From contig JAJFJQ010000071.1 of assembly GCA_021773835.1 (NCBI GenBank), positions 29,171 to 93,170 of the forward strand: 64,000 nucleotides of DNA, in the 5' to 3' direction. The notes under the pieces are model-generated. The model was not told the origin of the DNA. It saw nothing but the letters and a program-made list of their open reading frames with translations, and searched no databases. The stretch is from Gammaproteobacteria bacterium (GTDB lineage: Bacteria; Pseudomonadota; Gammaproteobacteria; Ga0077536). The translations under genes and the position numbers were made by a program. Of this stretch, positions 28,269 through 37,461 are shown piece by piece (the stretch's first letter is position 1; each line of letters begins with the position of its first letter).

Positions 28269-29666
28269 ATGAATCGTCTATTCGCGAAGATATTTTTTTG
28301 GTTCTGGTTGACCACGATTGCGGTCGTGGTTGTGACTGCAATCGCTACCGTGCAATTGAACCGATCGATGAATCGAGATCCGTTGCAGGTACATTTTCAA
28401 CGGACACAGTCGGCCTATGCGCAGGCCGCCGCCTCAATCCTTGATACCCAAGGCCTGGATGCGCTCGGCCGTTGGATCGATGAATTGCAGGGCCCCGGCG
28501 GGGCGCAGGGAAATGTTCAATTACTTGCTGATCAAGGCGAGTCGGTTTTTGGTGTAGAGACCGCCGAGGATATTCGTGCCGCACTCGCAACCCGCGGTAG
28601 CGGGATCTCGTCCCCAATTTCCCTCGATGGGGTCTTTTTCGATCCGATATATGCGCCGGATGGCGAGCGTTTCTGGTTTGTCAGTGATATGCGTCCTGCC
28701 GCCCATATGGGCAAGGTGTTTCGTTGGCGCCGGCATACCCCCGGGATCGGCGGTTTCCGTTTTATCGTTGCGATAATCGTCAGTGGTCTGGTGTGCTACG
28801 GCCTTGCGCGATATCTAACCACACCGATCCGACGCCTTCAGGTGGCCAGCGCGGAGATCGCGAACGGCAATTTTGGAGTGAGGGTTGACGATGGTCGTCG
28901 CCATGATGAACTTGGCGATCTTGGCCGTGACTTTAATCGCATGGCGGTGCAACTAGAGCGCCTCGATGCATCGCAGCGACAATTGTTGCGCGATGTCTCT
29001 CACGAACTACGTTCGCCCCTCGCGCGTTTGCAGGTCGCAGTCGGGCTGGCGCAACAGCGGAGCGGCGAAGTGGTCGGCCCAGAGCTTGAGCGGATCGAAC
29101 AAGAAGCTGAAGCACTTGAGCAGCTCATTGCACAATTGCTATCGGTCGCGCGCCTAGAATCCGGTACGGTCGAGCTCGCTAACGACGAGGTCGTGATAGA
29201 CCAATTGCTTGAAGACATCGTACGCGACGCAAATTATGAGGCCGGCAATGGCGGCAAGTCGGTTAATATTGCAGGCAGGTGCGCGGCGATAGTTCGCGGG
29301 GACGGTGCGCTGTTGAAAAGTGCGTTCGAAAACGTAGTACGCAACGCGATCACGCATACCCAAGAACATACGGCCGTGGATATAACCGCGAATTTAGCCG
29401 CGGACGGCCGCACAGCAGCGGTCCGTGTCCGAGATCGTGGCGCCGGGGTGGCAGCGGAAAAAATCAGCGATTTGTTCAAACCGTTCGTGCGTGGCGACTA
29501 CGCGCGTGACCGCGACAGTGGTGGCTACGGCATAGGATTGGCAATTGCCGACGCGGCGATCCGGCGCCACGGCGGTACGATCGGCGCCTACAATCATGTC
29601 GACGGCGGGCTGTGCGTTGAGATTGCATTGCCGTGCGAGGCGCGCGTAGACCCAGCGGATACTTAA
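28269..29666 (+). CDS. cpxA: Sensor histidine kinase, CpxA-like
   Basis: 465 residues: first transmembrane helix (about 8-28), a periplasmic sensor part of about 130 residues, second transmembrane helix (about 163-182), HAMP linker, phospho-accepting His in RDVSHELRSPLARL (about residue 245), and a catalytic ATPase domain with NVVRNAITHT (N box), DRGAGV (G1) and GGYGIGLAIA (G2). It would autophosphorylate and then phosphorylate the regulator encoded 30 bases upstream. The CpxP-like protein across the divergent promoter is the expected periplasmic inhibitor. Confidence 0.9.
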   Translation: MNRLFAKIFFWFWLTTIAVVVVTAIATVQLNRSMNRDPLQVHFQRTQSAYAQAAASILDTQGLDALGRWIDELQGPGGAQGNVQLLADQGESVFGVETAEDIRAALATRGSGISSPISLDGVFFDPIYAPDGERFWFVSDMRPAAHMGKVFRWRRHTPGIGGFRFIVAIIVSGLVCYGLARYLTTPIRRLQVASAEIANGNFGVRVDDGRRHDELGDLGRDFNRMAVQLERLDASQRQLLRDVSHELRSPLARLQVAVGLAQQRSGEVVGPELERIEQEAEALEQLIAQLLSVARLESGTVELANDEVVIDQLLEDIVRDANYEAGNGGKSVNIAGRCAAIVRGDGALLKSAFENVVRNAITHTQEHTAVDITANLAADGRTAAVRVRDRGAGVAAEKISDLFKPFVRGDYARDRDSGGYGIGLAIADAAIRRHGGTIGAYNHVDGGLCVEIALPCEARVDPADT

Positions 29667-29697
29667 AAAGCGTATCCATAAACGTTATGCTGGCAGC

Positions 29698-30234
29698 ATG
29701 CAGTACTGTCCCCATTGCCGAAAACCACTCGAGAAACTTTTCCTTGGTGAACGTGACCGCCTTGCATGCCCCGACGTGCAATGTGGGTTTGTACATTGGA
29801 ACAATCCGATTCCGGTTGTGGCGGGTATCGTAGAGCACGACGACCACATTGTGCTGGTACGCAACGTCGGCTGGCCCGAGACCTGGTACGGACTGGTAAC
29901 CGGATTCCTCGAGGCGGGGGAGATGCCGGAGGAGGGGGTACTGCGCGAGGTCGAGGAGGAGGTTGGCCTTAAAGGGACGCTCGGATCCTATGTCGGAATG
30001 TACGAGTTTTATCGCCAAAACCAGTTGATCATTACCTATCATGTCGAAGTGGATTCACACGACGTTCGGATCCCTAAGCACGAAATTGCCGACTATAAGT
30101 GGGTGCATATCGAGAAGGTGCAGCCGTGGACGGCCGGCACCGGGCAGGCCTTGCGAGATTGGTTGGCGACCCGGGGGATCGACCGCGGTATGGTTGAATT
30201 CGGCAGCGCGAATCTTGAGGACCGCGGTGCCTGA
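29698..30234 (+). CDS. Nudix hydrolase with N-terminal zinc ribbon
   Basis: 178 residues. An N-terminal zinc ribbon (YCPHC...CPDVQCG) is followed by a Nudix domain. The Nudix box is complete: G-x5-E from GFLEAGE, then seven residues, REVEEEVGL, with all catalytic glutamates. The layout resembles NudC-like NAD(H) pyrophosphatases, but the protein is much shorter and lacks the N-terminal NudC domain, so it may hydrolyse another nucleoside diphosphate. It is 31 bases downstream of the sensor kinase gene and convergent with yidD. Confidence 0.88.
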   Translation: MQYCPHCRKPLEKLFLGERDRLACPDVQCGFVHWNNPIPVVAGIVEHDDHIVLVRNVGWPETWYGLVTGFLEAGEMPEEGVLREVEEEVGLKGTLGSYVGMYEFYRQNQLIITYHVEVDSHDVRIPKHEIADYKWVHIEKVQPWTAGTGQALRDWLATRGIDRGMVEFGSANLEDRGA

Positions 30235-30250
30235 GGGCGTCGCAGTTGTC

Positions 30251-30523
30251 CTAACGCCGTGTTGCTGGGACTCTGACGTTCGGCGGTACAGGGTCAAAGC
30301 CGCTAGTGCCCCAGGGATTGCAGCGCACAACACGTTTTAACCCGTAGTAGCCACCTTTAAATGGGCCATGCTGCTCAACCGCTTCGATAAAATATTCGGA
30401 ACATGTTGGTAGGTGTCGGCAACTTGGCGCGAGCATCGGGGAGATGCCGAGCCGGTAGGCCTTAACCGAGGCAATCAGTGCCCACTTAAAGGCGCGTATC
30501 ACCGGGTCGTAGATCCGGATCAC
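30251..30523 (-). CDS. yidD: Membrane protein insertion efficiency factor YidD
   Basis: 90 residues. The YidD core is clear: an amphipathic N-terminal helix then LGISPMLAPSCRHLPTCSEYFIEAVEQHG and GLKRVVRCNPWG, including the three conserved Cys. The protein binds the membrane near YidC and assists insertion. I start at GTG 30523, because its GTGA overlaps the stop of the upstream zinc-finger gene and indicates coupling; a far upstream ATG in the same frame would give 77 extra unlikely residues. It is separated here from the usual rnpA/rpmH/yidC cluster. Confidence 0.88.
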   Translation of the reverse strand: MIRIYDPVIRAFKWALIASVKAYRLGISPMLAPSCRHLPTCSEYFIEAVEQHGPFKGGYYGLKRVVRCNPWGTSGFDPVPPNVRVPATRR

Positions 30524-30711
30524 AGACTCTCGCTCGCACCCTTCGGTTTCAAGGCGCGCGCTTTCGCGAAGCGGCGGCTGCAGTAATAGCAATCGACAAT
30601 ATCGCCCTGGTCGAACGTTAGATACACCATGGGATGACCGAGCGTGCCGCCACCGTCGCAGCCAGTGGTTTCGGTATCGTCGTCGACTTGAACTATTTCG
30701 CGTGAATCCAT
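30520..30711 (-). CDS. Zinc-finger (zf-CHCC) domain protein
   Basis: 63 residues with the CHCC zinc site: Cys in TTGCDGGG, His in LGHPMVYL, and CYYC. The GGGTLGHPMVYLTFD...CYYCSRRF pattern is shared with the C-terminal zinc domain of mitochondrial complex I subunit NDUFS6. Bacterial members are common small proteins of unknown function. The ATG at 30711 is preferred over an upstream TTG. Its stop overlaps the yidD start by four bases. Confidence 0.88.
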   Translation of the reverse strand: MDSREIVQVDDDTETTGCDGGGTLGHPMVYLTFDQGDIVDCYYCSRRFAKARALKPKGASESL

Positions 30712-30842
30712 ATTTTCTACGTCCGCCAATTGAGGACATTTTATCCGGCTTCATCGTTTCCGGATAGTACGAGCGAGGCGAATAATGATTGTAGCCCGAA
30801 GTTATCCTAATATTGCGCTAGCGAATGAGAGGAGCAAAGACT

Positions 30843-31223
30843 ATGGCCGAGATGCTGTATAACGAGGAACATCTCTGGGTTCGCCTCGATGACCATGGGA
30901 TGGCGGTTGTCGGGATCTCGGAACACGCCCAGGAACAACTCGGCGATATTGTCTATGTCGAGCTACCCGACGTCGGCCGTGAAGTCATCGTTGACGAGGA
31001 GATCGCGCTGATTGAGTCGGTCAAGACCACCAATGAGATCAACGCACCCGTTTCCGGGACCATCCTCGAAATCAATGAAGAGCTGGCTGAGCGGCCCGAA
31101 TTGATCAATGAATCGCCGCTCGACGACGGATGGCTAATGCGAGTAGAGCCCGACGACAGCGAGGATACGAATGCGACCATGGATGAGGATGAATACAAAG
31201 AATTTGTCGATCTTGAAAACTAG
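30843..31223 (+). CDS. gcvH: Glycine cleavage system H protein
   Basis: 126 residues, the usual GcvH length. The lipoyl-lysine sits in the conserved context ALIESVKTTNEINAP (about residue 64); other signatures are NEEHLWVRL at the start, GISEHAQEQLGDIVYVELP and ESPLDDGWLMRV. The lipoyl arm carries the aminomethyl group between the P, T and L proteins. No gcvT or gcvP is nearby; a dihydrolipoyl dehydrogenase gene 1.8 kb downstream could supply the L function. The start is the ATG eight bases after GAGAGGAG. Confidence 0.95.
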   Translation: MAEMLYNEEHLWVRLDDHGMAVVGISEHAQEQLGDIVYVELPDVGREVIVDEEIALIESVKTTNEINAPVSGTILEINEELAERPELINESPLDDGWLMRVEPDDSEDTNATMDEDEYKEFVDLEN

Positions 31224-31237
31224 TCGATTACCTCGAA

Positions 31238-32611
31238 TTACAGATCCTTTTTGCGTAAAAACGCTTCGATGTCGCTGCCGATCGAGATCTGCGGATCCGA
31301 CGGCTTTTTCCCCTCCTCGTTTTCGCGCTTACCGACGATCTCTCGAGCCAGCGCGAACGCGGTAACGAAAGACGGTGATTGCCGGAGCGCTTGAGCAAAA
31401 TAGGCATCGCCGAAATAGGTCCATTCATTTTCATGGGCGCACCCGAAAGAGGTGCGATCCGCTGCGGCGGCGGTGATCACCAAAGTTGTCGGCGACGCGA
31501 GGGCGTCGATGAAGCTACCAGAATAGCAGGCGGAGACGACAACTATCCGCCATTTGATTGCTGCGCTGTCGAATATCTCTCGCACCTCAGCAGCCCTGAG
31601 ATCATTTAGCCCAAAGCCCGGCAGGTCGACCGAAATAGTTGCATCCTCACCGCCGTGGGAACTCAAAAACAATACGACGACGTCTTCGGCCGGATCGATT
31701 TTCTCGCCCAGTGCATGGATTATTTTCTCTAAATTGTGGCGGCTTGCAATCGGCGTATTAGCAAGCGTGCTGTGATTATTTATTAGAGAGATAGTGCGAC
31801 CGATCGCGTTAAATTGCTGCTCGATGATAACGCTGGCTTGTTCAATCTCGCGCTTGAACACATCTTGTCGGCCGTAAGCCGCAAACCCGACGAAGTACAA
31901 ATCGGTGCTGCCCGGTCGTTGTGGCGATAAGGCATACAAGCTTTGCCGTAATAGGTTTGTTTGCGCGTAGTAGGTTGCTTCGACGTTGACTCGCGCGTGA
32001 TCGCTTTCGGGCGGAACCCACGGTTCAATAAACAGCGGGCTATGTGGCAGATAATTTAAGGTCGCATAGACGCTTAGTCCGTAGATGGCGGTGTGTAGCA
32101 CAGCGCGATACCACCGCGTTCCGAACACCGTAAACAAGATCCGAACGAACACTACCAGCTCCCACGCGAGGAATGCGTGCCAAAGGGTGTCGAAGTTGTC
32201 GTGGTAGGACTCACTTTCGATGCGGATCCATACGCTTGTGACGACGGCCCATACGACTAGGATCCACAGCGTCACGCTAGCCATGCACACGGCGAGGTGT
32301 AGAAATTCCCGGGGACGGCGATCGAGTAAGACGATAAGCGCCAAGGTTGCCATCCACAGATAACTCGCCGCGGCCTGTGAAACGAGTCCCCAGGCGGAGA
32401 ATTCAACCGGCAATCCCGATCCGAACAGATCATTGGCCGCCGATACTAACCAGAGGCCAAGCACCAACGCGACGAATTGCCCGAGCGACAAATCGAGAGA
32501 GCTCGGCGCTGCGCGCCATGGGAGTGTGAGCCGTAAGCCGGCCACGAGATTACGGTAAAACGCGTTAAGTCCACGGACGAGCGGGCGATATATTAATTGC
32601 ACTGAATACAT
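31238..32611 (-). CDS. Membrane-anchored C13 family (legumain/caspase-clan) cysteine peptidase
   Basis: 457 residues. The N-terminal 190 residues contain about five transmembrane helices (approximately 46-62, 78-97, 107-128, 145-163, 170-187). The C-terminal half is a caspase-like fold of the C13 type: VVVLFLSSHGGED with catalytic His319 and WRIVVVSACYSGSFIDAL with catalytic Cys362, each after a hydrophobic strand. Bacterial C13 proteins with membrane domains are known from genomes but are little studied; substrate and trigger are unknown. The orientation of the peptidase domain (cytoplasm or periplasm) cannot be fixed here. It is convergent with gcvH. Confidence 0.85.
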   Translation of the reverse strand: MYSVQLIYRPLVRGLNAFYRNLVAGLRLTLPWRAAPSSLDLSLGQFVALVLGLWLVSAANDLFGSGLPVEFSAWGLVSQAAASYLWMATLALIVLLDRRPREFLHLAVCMASVTLWILVVWAVVTSVWIRIESESYHDNFDTLWHAFLAWELVVFVRILFTVFGTRWYRAVLHTAIYGLSVYATLNYLPHSPLFIEPWVPPESDHARVNVEATYYAQTNLLRQSLYALSPQRPGSTDLYFVGFAAYGRQDVFKREIEQASVIIEQQFNAIGRTISLINNHSTLANTPIASRHNLEKIIHALGEKIDPAEDVVVLFLSSHGGEDATISVDLPGFGLNDLRAAEVREIFDSAAIKWRIVVVSACYSGSFIDALASPTTLVITAAAADRTSFGCAHENEWTYFGDAYFAQALRQSPSFVTAFALAREIVGKRENEEGKKPSDPQISIGSDIEAFLRKKDL

Positions 32612-32749
32612 CGTAAGTCAGTTATCGCGTAGTTTTGAAGCATCCGCCATCGCTTAAAATTTCATGTACTCTGTTCGGTTGAAGTCAAATATACTGCCGC
32701 TAAAAGTAATATCTGGAATCTTCCTACTGTAACGGAAAGAATCAATTAG

Positions 32750-33031
32750 ATGGAATTAAACGCGGCAACAAAGAAACGACTGCGTGCGCGAGCACATCCA
32801 CTCAAACCAGTGGTCATGATTGGACAACATGGGTATTCGGCCGCGGTTGCGGCGGCGATAGACGAGGCCTTGGGTGATCATGAATTGATCAAAGTCCGCT
32901 TACGGGGTATTGAACGCGAACAGCGCGGCCCCGTTGTCTCGGAGATTTGCCGTGATTTAGACGCGGCGCTTGTTGGCCTCGTTGGCGCGGTGGCGACATT
33001 ATTTCGACCACTTCCGGACAAACACAAATGA
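32750..33031 (+). CDS. yhbY: YhbY family RNA-binding protein
   Basis: 93 residues, a single CRM (CRS1-YhbY) RNA-binding domain. Signature: LRARAHPLKPVVMIGQHGYS (GxxG loop region near the middle) and a C-terminal beta strand region with VGAVATLFRPL. YhbY associates with pre-50S ribosomal particles. In many gammaproteobacteria yhbY is next to ftsJ/rlmE; here its stop overlaps the start of a dihydrolipoyl dehydrogenase gene (ATGA), so the two are coupled, which is an unusual pairing. Confidence 0.92.
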   Translation: MELNAATKKRLRARAHPLKPVVMIGQHGYSAAVAAAIDEALGDHELIKVRLRGIEREQRGPVVSEICRDLDAALVGLVGAVATLFRPLPDKHK

Positions 33032-34449
33032 CCGATCTGCAAGTAGATGTCGTGGTGCTCGGCTCTGGCCCTGGGGGCTATACGGCGGCATTTCGTGCGG
33101 CCGACCTGGGATTGACCGTTGCATTGGTCGAGCGCGATCAAACCCTGGGCGGGGTTTGTCTCAACGTCGGTTGTATCCCGTCGAAGGCGCTTCTGCACGC
33201 TGCGAATGTTGTTAGCGAAGTGCGTGAAATGGCCGCACACGGGCTGACCTATGGCGAACCAACAATCGATTTACAGAAACTGATCGGATGGAAGTCGAAG
33301 ATTGTCGGCCAACTTACGTCAGGGCTGGCCGCATTGGCGAAGCAACGTAAGGTACAAGTCGTCGAAGGTAGCGGCACGTTTACCTCGCCGACCGGAATGC
33401 GGGTAAGCACTGCGAACGGCGAGACCGATATCGAATTTAAACACGCAATCGTTGCCGCAGGTTCGGAGCCGGTGCAACTGCCAGAATTTCCAAACGATGA
33501 TCCGCGCGTGATCGATTCAACCGGGGCCTTGGCGCCGACCGATATCCCCGCGCGTTTGCTGGTGATCGGCGGGGGTATCATTGGTCTTGAAATGGCCACC
33601 GTCTACATGGAACTCGGTAGCGCGGTGACGGTGGTTGAACTACTCGACGGGTTAATGACAGGCGCCGATCGCGATCTAGTAAAGCCGCTTGAGCGCCGCA
33701 TGAAAAAACAACTCAAGGCAGTGTATACGAGTACGCGGGTGACTAAAGTAGAGGCGCAAGCAGAGGGATTATCGGTCCATTTTGATGGGGCAGGTGCGCC
33801 TGCCACCGATACCTACGATAAGGTTTTGGTCGCCGTTGGGCGCAAGCCCAACGGCAATGGTATCGGTTTGGAGCATGCCGGTGTTATCGTCGATGAGCGT
33901 GGATTCGTTCCGGTGGATAAACAACAGCGGACGAATGTCGCAAATATTTTCGCGATTGGCGATATTGTCGGCCAGCCCATGTTGGCGCATAAAGCGACTC
34001 ACGAAGGAAAAGTTGCCGCGGAAGTGATTGCGGGGCACAAGGCCGCCTTCGATGCTCGCGTTATCCCTTCCGTTGCCTACACCGATCCCGAAGTGGCGTG
34101 GGTAGGACTCACGGAAACCGAGGCGGAGATACAAGGGATCGAGTTTGAGAAAGGTGTCTTTCCCTGGGCTGCGAGTGGTCGCGCGCTGACCTTGGGTCGC
34201 AGTGAAGGCACGACGAAGTTATTGTTTAATCCACAAGACGGGCGCCTTATCGGTGCTGGGATCGTTGGCTCGAATGCAGGTGATCTGATCGCCGAGGCGG
34301 CATTGGCAATCGAGATGGGCTGTGATGCAAGCGACATCGGGCTGACAATCCACCCGCATCCAACCTTATCTGAGACCGTGGCAATGGCTGCGGAGGCCTT
34401 CGACGGCACCATCACGGATCTCTATATGCCAAAGAAAGCGCGCAAATAA
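33028..34449 (+). CDS. lpdA: Dihydrolipoyl dehydrogenase (E3)
   Basis: 473 residues with all functional elements: FAD motif VLGSGPGGYTAAFRAADLG, redox-active disulfide GGVCLNVGCIPSKAL (Cys pair about residues 45 and 50), NAD motif LLVIGGGIIGLEMA, and the dimer-interface active-site pair in IHPHPTLSETVAMA. It reoxidises lipoyl groups of 2-oxoacid dehydrogenases or the glycine cleavage system. No E1/E2 genes are adjacent; gcvH is 1.8 kb upstream. The start codon overlaps the yhbY stop. Confidence 0.95.
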   Translation: MTDLQVDVVVLGSGPGGYTAAFRAADLGLTVALVERDQTLGGVCLNVGCIPSKALLHAANVVSEVREMAAHGLTYGEPTIDLQKLIGWKSKIVGQLTSGLAALAKQRKVQVVEGSGTFTSPTGMRVSTANGETDIEFKHAIVAAGSEPVQLPEFPNDDPRVIDSTGALAPTDIPARLLVIGGGIIGLEMATVYMELGSAVTVVELLDGLMTGADRDLVKPLERRMKKQLKAVYTSTRVTKVEAQAEGLSVHFDGAGAPATDTYDKVLVAVGRKPNGNGIGLEHAGVIVDERGFVPVDKQQRTNVANIFAIGDIVGQPMLAHKATHEGKVAAEVIAGHKAAFDARVIPSVAYTDPEVAWVGLTETEAEIQGIEFEKGVFPWAASGRALTLGRSEGTTKLLFNPQDGRLIGAGIVGSNAGDLIAEAALAIEMGCDASDIGLTIHPHPTLSETVAMAAEAFDGTITDLYMPKKARK

Positions 34450-34553
34450 TCCGCTGCCGCTGAGCTCAAGGCGATTGCTGTTGCGGTGCAACATTAATCA
34501 CCTGCATAATCGCAGCTGACCGACGCCACTAAGCACGTTGGATGGAGACTACG

Positions 34554-36344
34554 ATGGCAAGTGAGCCCACCATACCCGATATCGATCCCACTGAGCTGTC
34601 CGAGGCGGTGATGAATATCGCCGCGCAAAGCCACGAGTTGTTACGTGAATTTATGCGTGCACACGGGGTCGATTTGGAGGCGGAACCGGATCCGTTTGGC
34701 TTGCTCCCGGCATTCATTGAATTGACGGCCAGTTGGGCGCGGGATCCAGTCAAGCTGCTTGATGCCCAATTTCATGCATGGCAGTCCTACATGGCGTTGT
34801 GGCAGACCAGCGCGCAGGCGTTGATGGGGATCGAAACCGAACCGGTAACTACCGCCGCGGCGGGCGACCGGCGGTTCCAAGATACCGACTGGGAGAAGCA
34901 CCCCCTATTCGCGTATATCAAGCAGACCTACCTCATCGCGTCGAATGCAATCCACGCGAGTGTCACCGATCTCGATAACGTTGATGAGCACAACGCACGC
35001 AAAATCGCTTTCTTTACCCAACAATATATCGACGCGATCTCGCCAAGTAACTTCGTCTTGACCAATCCCGAAGTTTTGCGCGCAACGATCCAGACCGGCG
35101 GAAAGAATTTGCTCGACGGGCTTAAACAGTTTTTGGGTGACATTGATCCTAAAGACGGATCCCTGCATACGAAGATGGTCGACCCCAATGCCTTTGAGCT
35201 CGGCCAGAATGTCGCAGCGACTCCCGGCAAAATCGTCTTTCAAAACGAGTTGATCCAACTCATTCAGTACACGCCGACAACCGCGGAGGTCTATCGACGG
35301 CCGCTTCTGATCGTGCCGCCGTGGATCAACAAGTACTACGTGCTCGATCTACGCGAGAAAAACTCCTTCATTAAATGGGCGATCGGAGAAGGCCACACGG
35401 TATTTGTGATCTCGTGGGTTAATCCGGATGAAAAATTAGCGCACAAAGATTTTGAAGATTACGTCTTTGAAGGGCCATTGGCGGCGATTGATGCAATCGG
35501 GCAGGCCTGCGGCGAAACGCAAGTCAACATGATTGGTTATTGTCTTGGCGGGACACTGCTTGGCGCGGTTCTCGCGTATATGAGCGCGCAGGGCGATGAT
35601 CGCGTTCGATCGGCAACCTTCTTCACCTCGCTGTTGGATTTTTCCGAGCCTGGTGATCTTGGGGTCTTCATCGATGAAGCCCAGGTACAAAGCCTAGAAC
35701 AAACCATGAATGTACGCGGTTATCTTGACGGTGCCGAGATGGCGACGACCTTCAATCTGCTGCGCGCGAACGATTTGATTTGGTCGTTTGTTGTGCACAA
35801 CTATCTTCTAGGTAGGGAGCCGGTACCCTTCGATTTACTGTACTGGAACAATGATTCCACACGCATGCCGGCGAAAATGCACAGCACCTATCTGCGTAGG
35901 ATGTATATGGAAAATGCCTTTCGCGAACCCGGTGGCATAACGGTTGGCGATGTCGCGATCGACCTCGCCACCGTGGACATGCCGGCGTATTTCGTCTCCG
36001 CTGCCGAGGATCATATTGCCCCGTGGAAAACGACCTACCTCGGTGCGCAGGCATTTTCGGGGCCGGTGACGTTTGTTCTGTCGAAGTCCGGACACATCGC
36101 GGGCATTATCAACCCGCCGGGTCCGCGAGCGTATGGACATTTCACCGGACCAGATATTGACCAATTCGGCCCGGATGAATGGTTTGCGGCGAGCGAAGCT
36201 CAAGCGGGGAGTTGGTGGTCGCGTTGGTCCAGATGGGTCAGTGAGTTTGGCGGCGAAAAAGTCGCCGCACGGCATCCGGGCGATGGTGAACTGGCGGTAA
36301 TCGAAGACGCGCCCGGAGCCTTTGCCAAGACGAGAATTTTATAG
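34554..36344 (+). CDS. phaC: Class I poly(3-hydroxyalkanoate) synthase
   Basis: 596 residues, in the range of class I PhaC. The lipase-like box MIGYCLGGTLLG carries the catalytic Cys; the Asp is in FVSAAEDHIAPW and the His in VLSKSGHIAGIINPPG. The N-terminal domain of about 200 residues is the usual PhaC_N. It polymerises hydroxyacyl-CoA into storage polyester granules. I favour the second ATG (34554) because GGAG precedes it at seven bases; the ATG at 34542 would add four residues. No phaA, phaB or phasin gene is next to it in the window; the upstream SDR and acyl-CoA enzymes could supply monomers. Confidence 0.95.
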   Translation: MASEPTIPDIDPTELSEAVMNIAAQSHELLREFMRAHGVDLEAEPDPFGLLPAFIELTASWARDPVKLLDAQFHAWQSYMALWQTSAQALMGIETEPVTTAAAGDRRFQDTDWEKHPLFAYIKQTYLIASNAIHASVTDLDNVDEHNARKIAFFTQQYIDAISPSNFVLTNPEVLRATIQTGGKNLLDGLKQFLGDIDPKDGSLHTKMVDPNAFELGQNVAATPGKIVFQNELIQLIQYTPTTAEVYRRPLLIVPPWINKYYVLDLREKNSFIKWAIGEGHTVFVISWVNPDEKLAHKDFEDYVFEGPLAAIDAIGQACGETQVNMIGYCLGGTLLGAVLAYMSAQGDDRVRSATFFTSLLDFSEPGDLGVFIDEAQVQSLEQTMNVRGYLDGAEMATTFNLLRANDLIWSFVVHNYLLGREPVPFDLLYWNNDSTRMPAKMHSTYLRRMYMENAFREPGGITVGDVAIDLATVDMPAYFVSAAEDHIAPWKTTYLGAQAFSGPVTFVLSKSGHIAGIINPPGPRAYGHFTGPDIDQFGPDEWFAASEAQAGSWWSRWSRWVSEFGGEKVAARHPGDGELAVIEDAPGAFAKTRIL

Positions 36345-36379
36345 GGGCCGAGTTTTCGGCGGCTATTATGGTTGCCCGA

Positions 36380-37276
36380 TCAGGCGGCGCTTACCGCTGC
36401 GACCCGCGGCGCAAGATTTGTCGGTACGTTCGGTAATAGCAAGGTCATCGCTTCGATCACCGCCTCGTCGGCTTCTTGCATGATTGATTCGATTATCTTG
36501 TCATCGATGTCGTACTGCTGTAGCGCCGCCGGATCGAATTCAGGTACCGGCTCGTCTGCCTCTGAGCGCCACATCGCCGCCCGCGCGATCACCGCGCTGA
36601 CGTGCAAGATGGCCGTCTCGGCACGCTGTTCAATGGGCATCGCGGCGACGTCCAACACGTGGTGTTGCACTGGCGCGATAATTGTTTCGGGTAGTTGCCA
36701 ATTGTTGAGTAGTGCTGCGCCTAGCTCGGCATAAGTAAATCCAAGTTCGTTTTGCTCGATTGTTGCCATAGACATCTTGGTTGTAATCGATTCCGTGCGC
36801 ATCTCCGCATAACGCTCGGGTTGCCGGTAGGCGAGTAGTAAATGTCCCGTATCATGCAGTAGCCCAGAGACAAAAAGACGTTCAGGCGAGCTAATCTTTT
36901 GTTGCTTACAGATGATCCGCGCAACGACTGCGCAATAGACACTACGCCGCCAGAAATCGCCGATGTTGAGCGATGGCGTTTTGATCTTTGTCAGCGAACC
37001 AACCGCAGCGCCGGCAAGCGCGAGATCGTGTACCTGGTTCAGGCCTAGGACTTGTACGGCGCGTGCAACGGTGTCGACTTTCGACGCCAGCGCCATATAG
37101 GCGCTGTTGGCAATGCGCAGGATCCGGCTGGTCAGGGCCGCATCGTTGACGATGACTTTCGTCACATCATCCAAGGACGAATCCGGATCATTGACCAGTT
37201 CCTGGATCCGAATATATGCCTTTGGCAAAGGGACGAGATCTTGTACCCCTTTGACCAATTCCTCGATTGTGAGCAT
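36380..37276 (-). CDS. HDOD domain protein
   Basis: 298 residues. Most of the protein is an HDOD domain: LPLPKAYIRIQELVNDPDSSLDDVTKVI at the N-terminus, LTSRILRIANSAYMAL, VLGLNQVHDLALA, and FVSGLLHDTGHLLLAY with an HD-like residue pair. HDOD proteins lack full HD phosphohydrolase activity in most cases and act in signal transduction, often with two-component or c-di-GMP systems. No output domain is fused. It is convergent with phaC. Confidence 0.88.
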   Translation of the reverse strand: MLTIEELVKGVQDLVPLPKAYIRIQELVNDPDSSLDDVTKVIVNDAALTSRILRIANSAYMALASKVDTVARAVQVLGLNQVHDLALAGAAVGSLTKIKTPSLNIGDFWRRSVYCAVVARIICKQQKISSPERLFVSGLLHDTGHLLLAYRQPERYAEMRTESITTKMSMATIEQNELGFTYAELGAALLNNWQLPETIIAPVQHHVLDVAAMPIEQRAETAILHVSAVIARAAMWRSEADEPVPEFDPAALQQYDIDDKIIESIMQEADEAVIEAMTLLLPNVPTNLAPRVAAVSAA

Positions 37277-37461
37277 CCGTGGTTTCCTCGATTGACAATC
37301 GCCAGCCAGCCACGCCGCGACCGAGACCTAATCTGGCCTACTGGTGATCGGCGAATTGGCATAGAAACTTTAGGCGGGTGCCGGCTATATCGGCCGCATT
37401 GGCGGGTCTTATGAGACAGCCTTCACAACTTAGGCGACGCGGTTTCTAGCTGCCCGGCACC

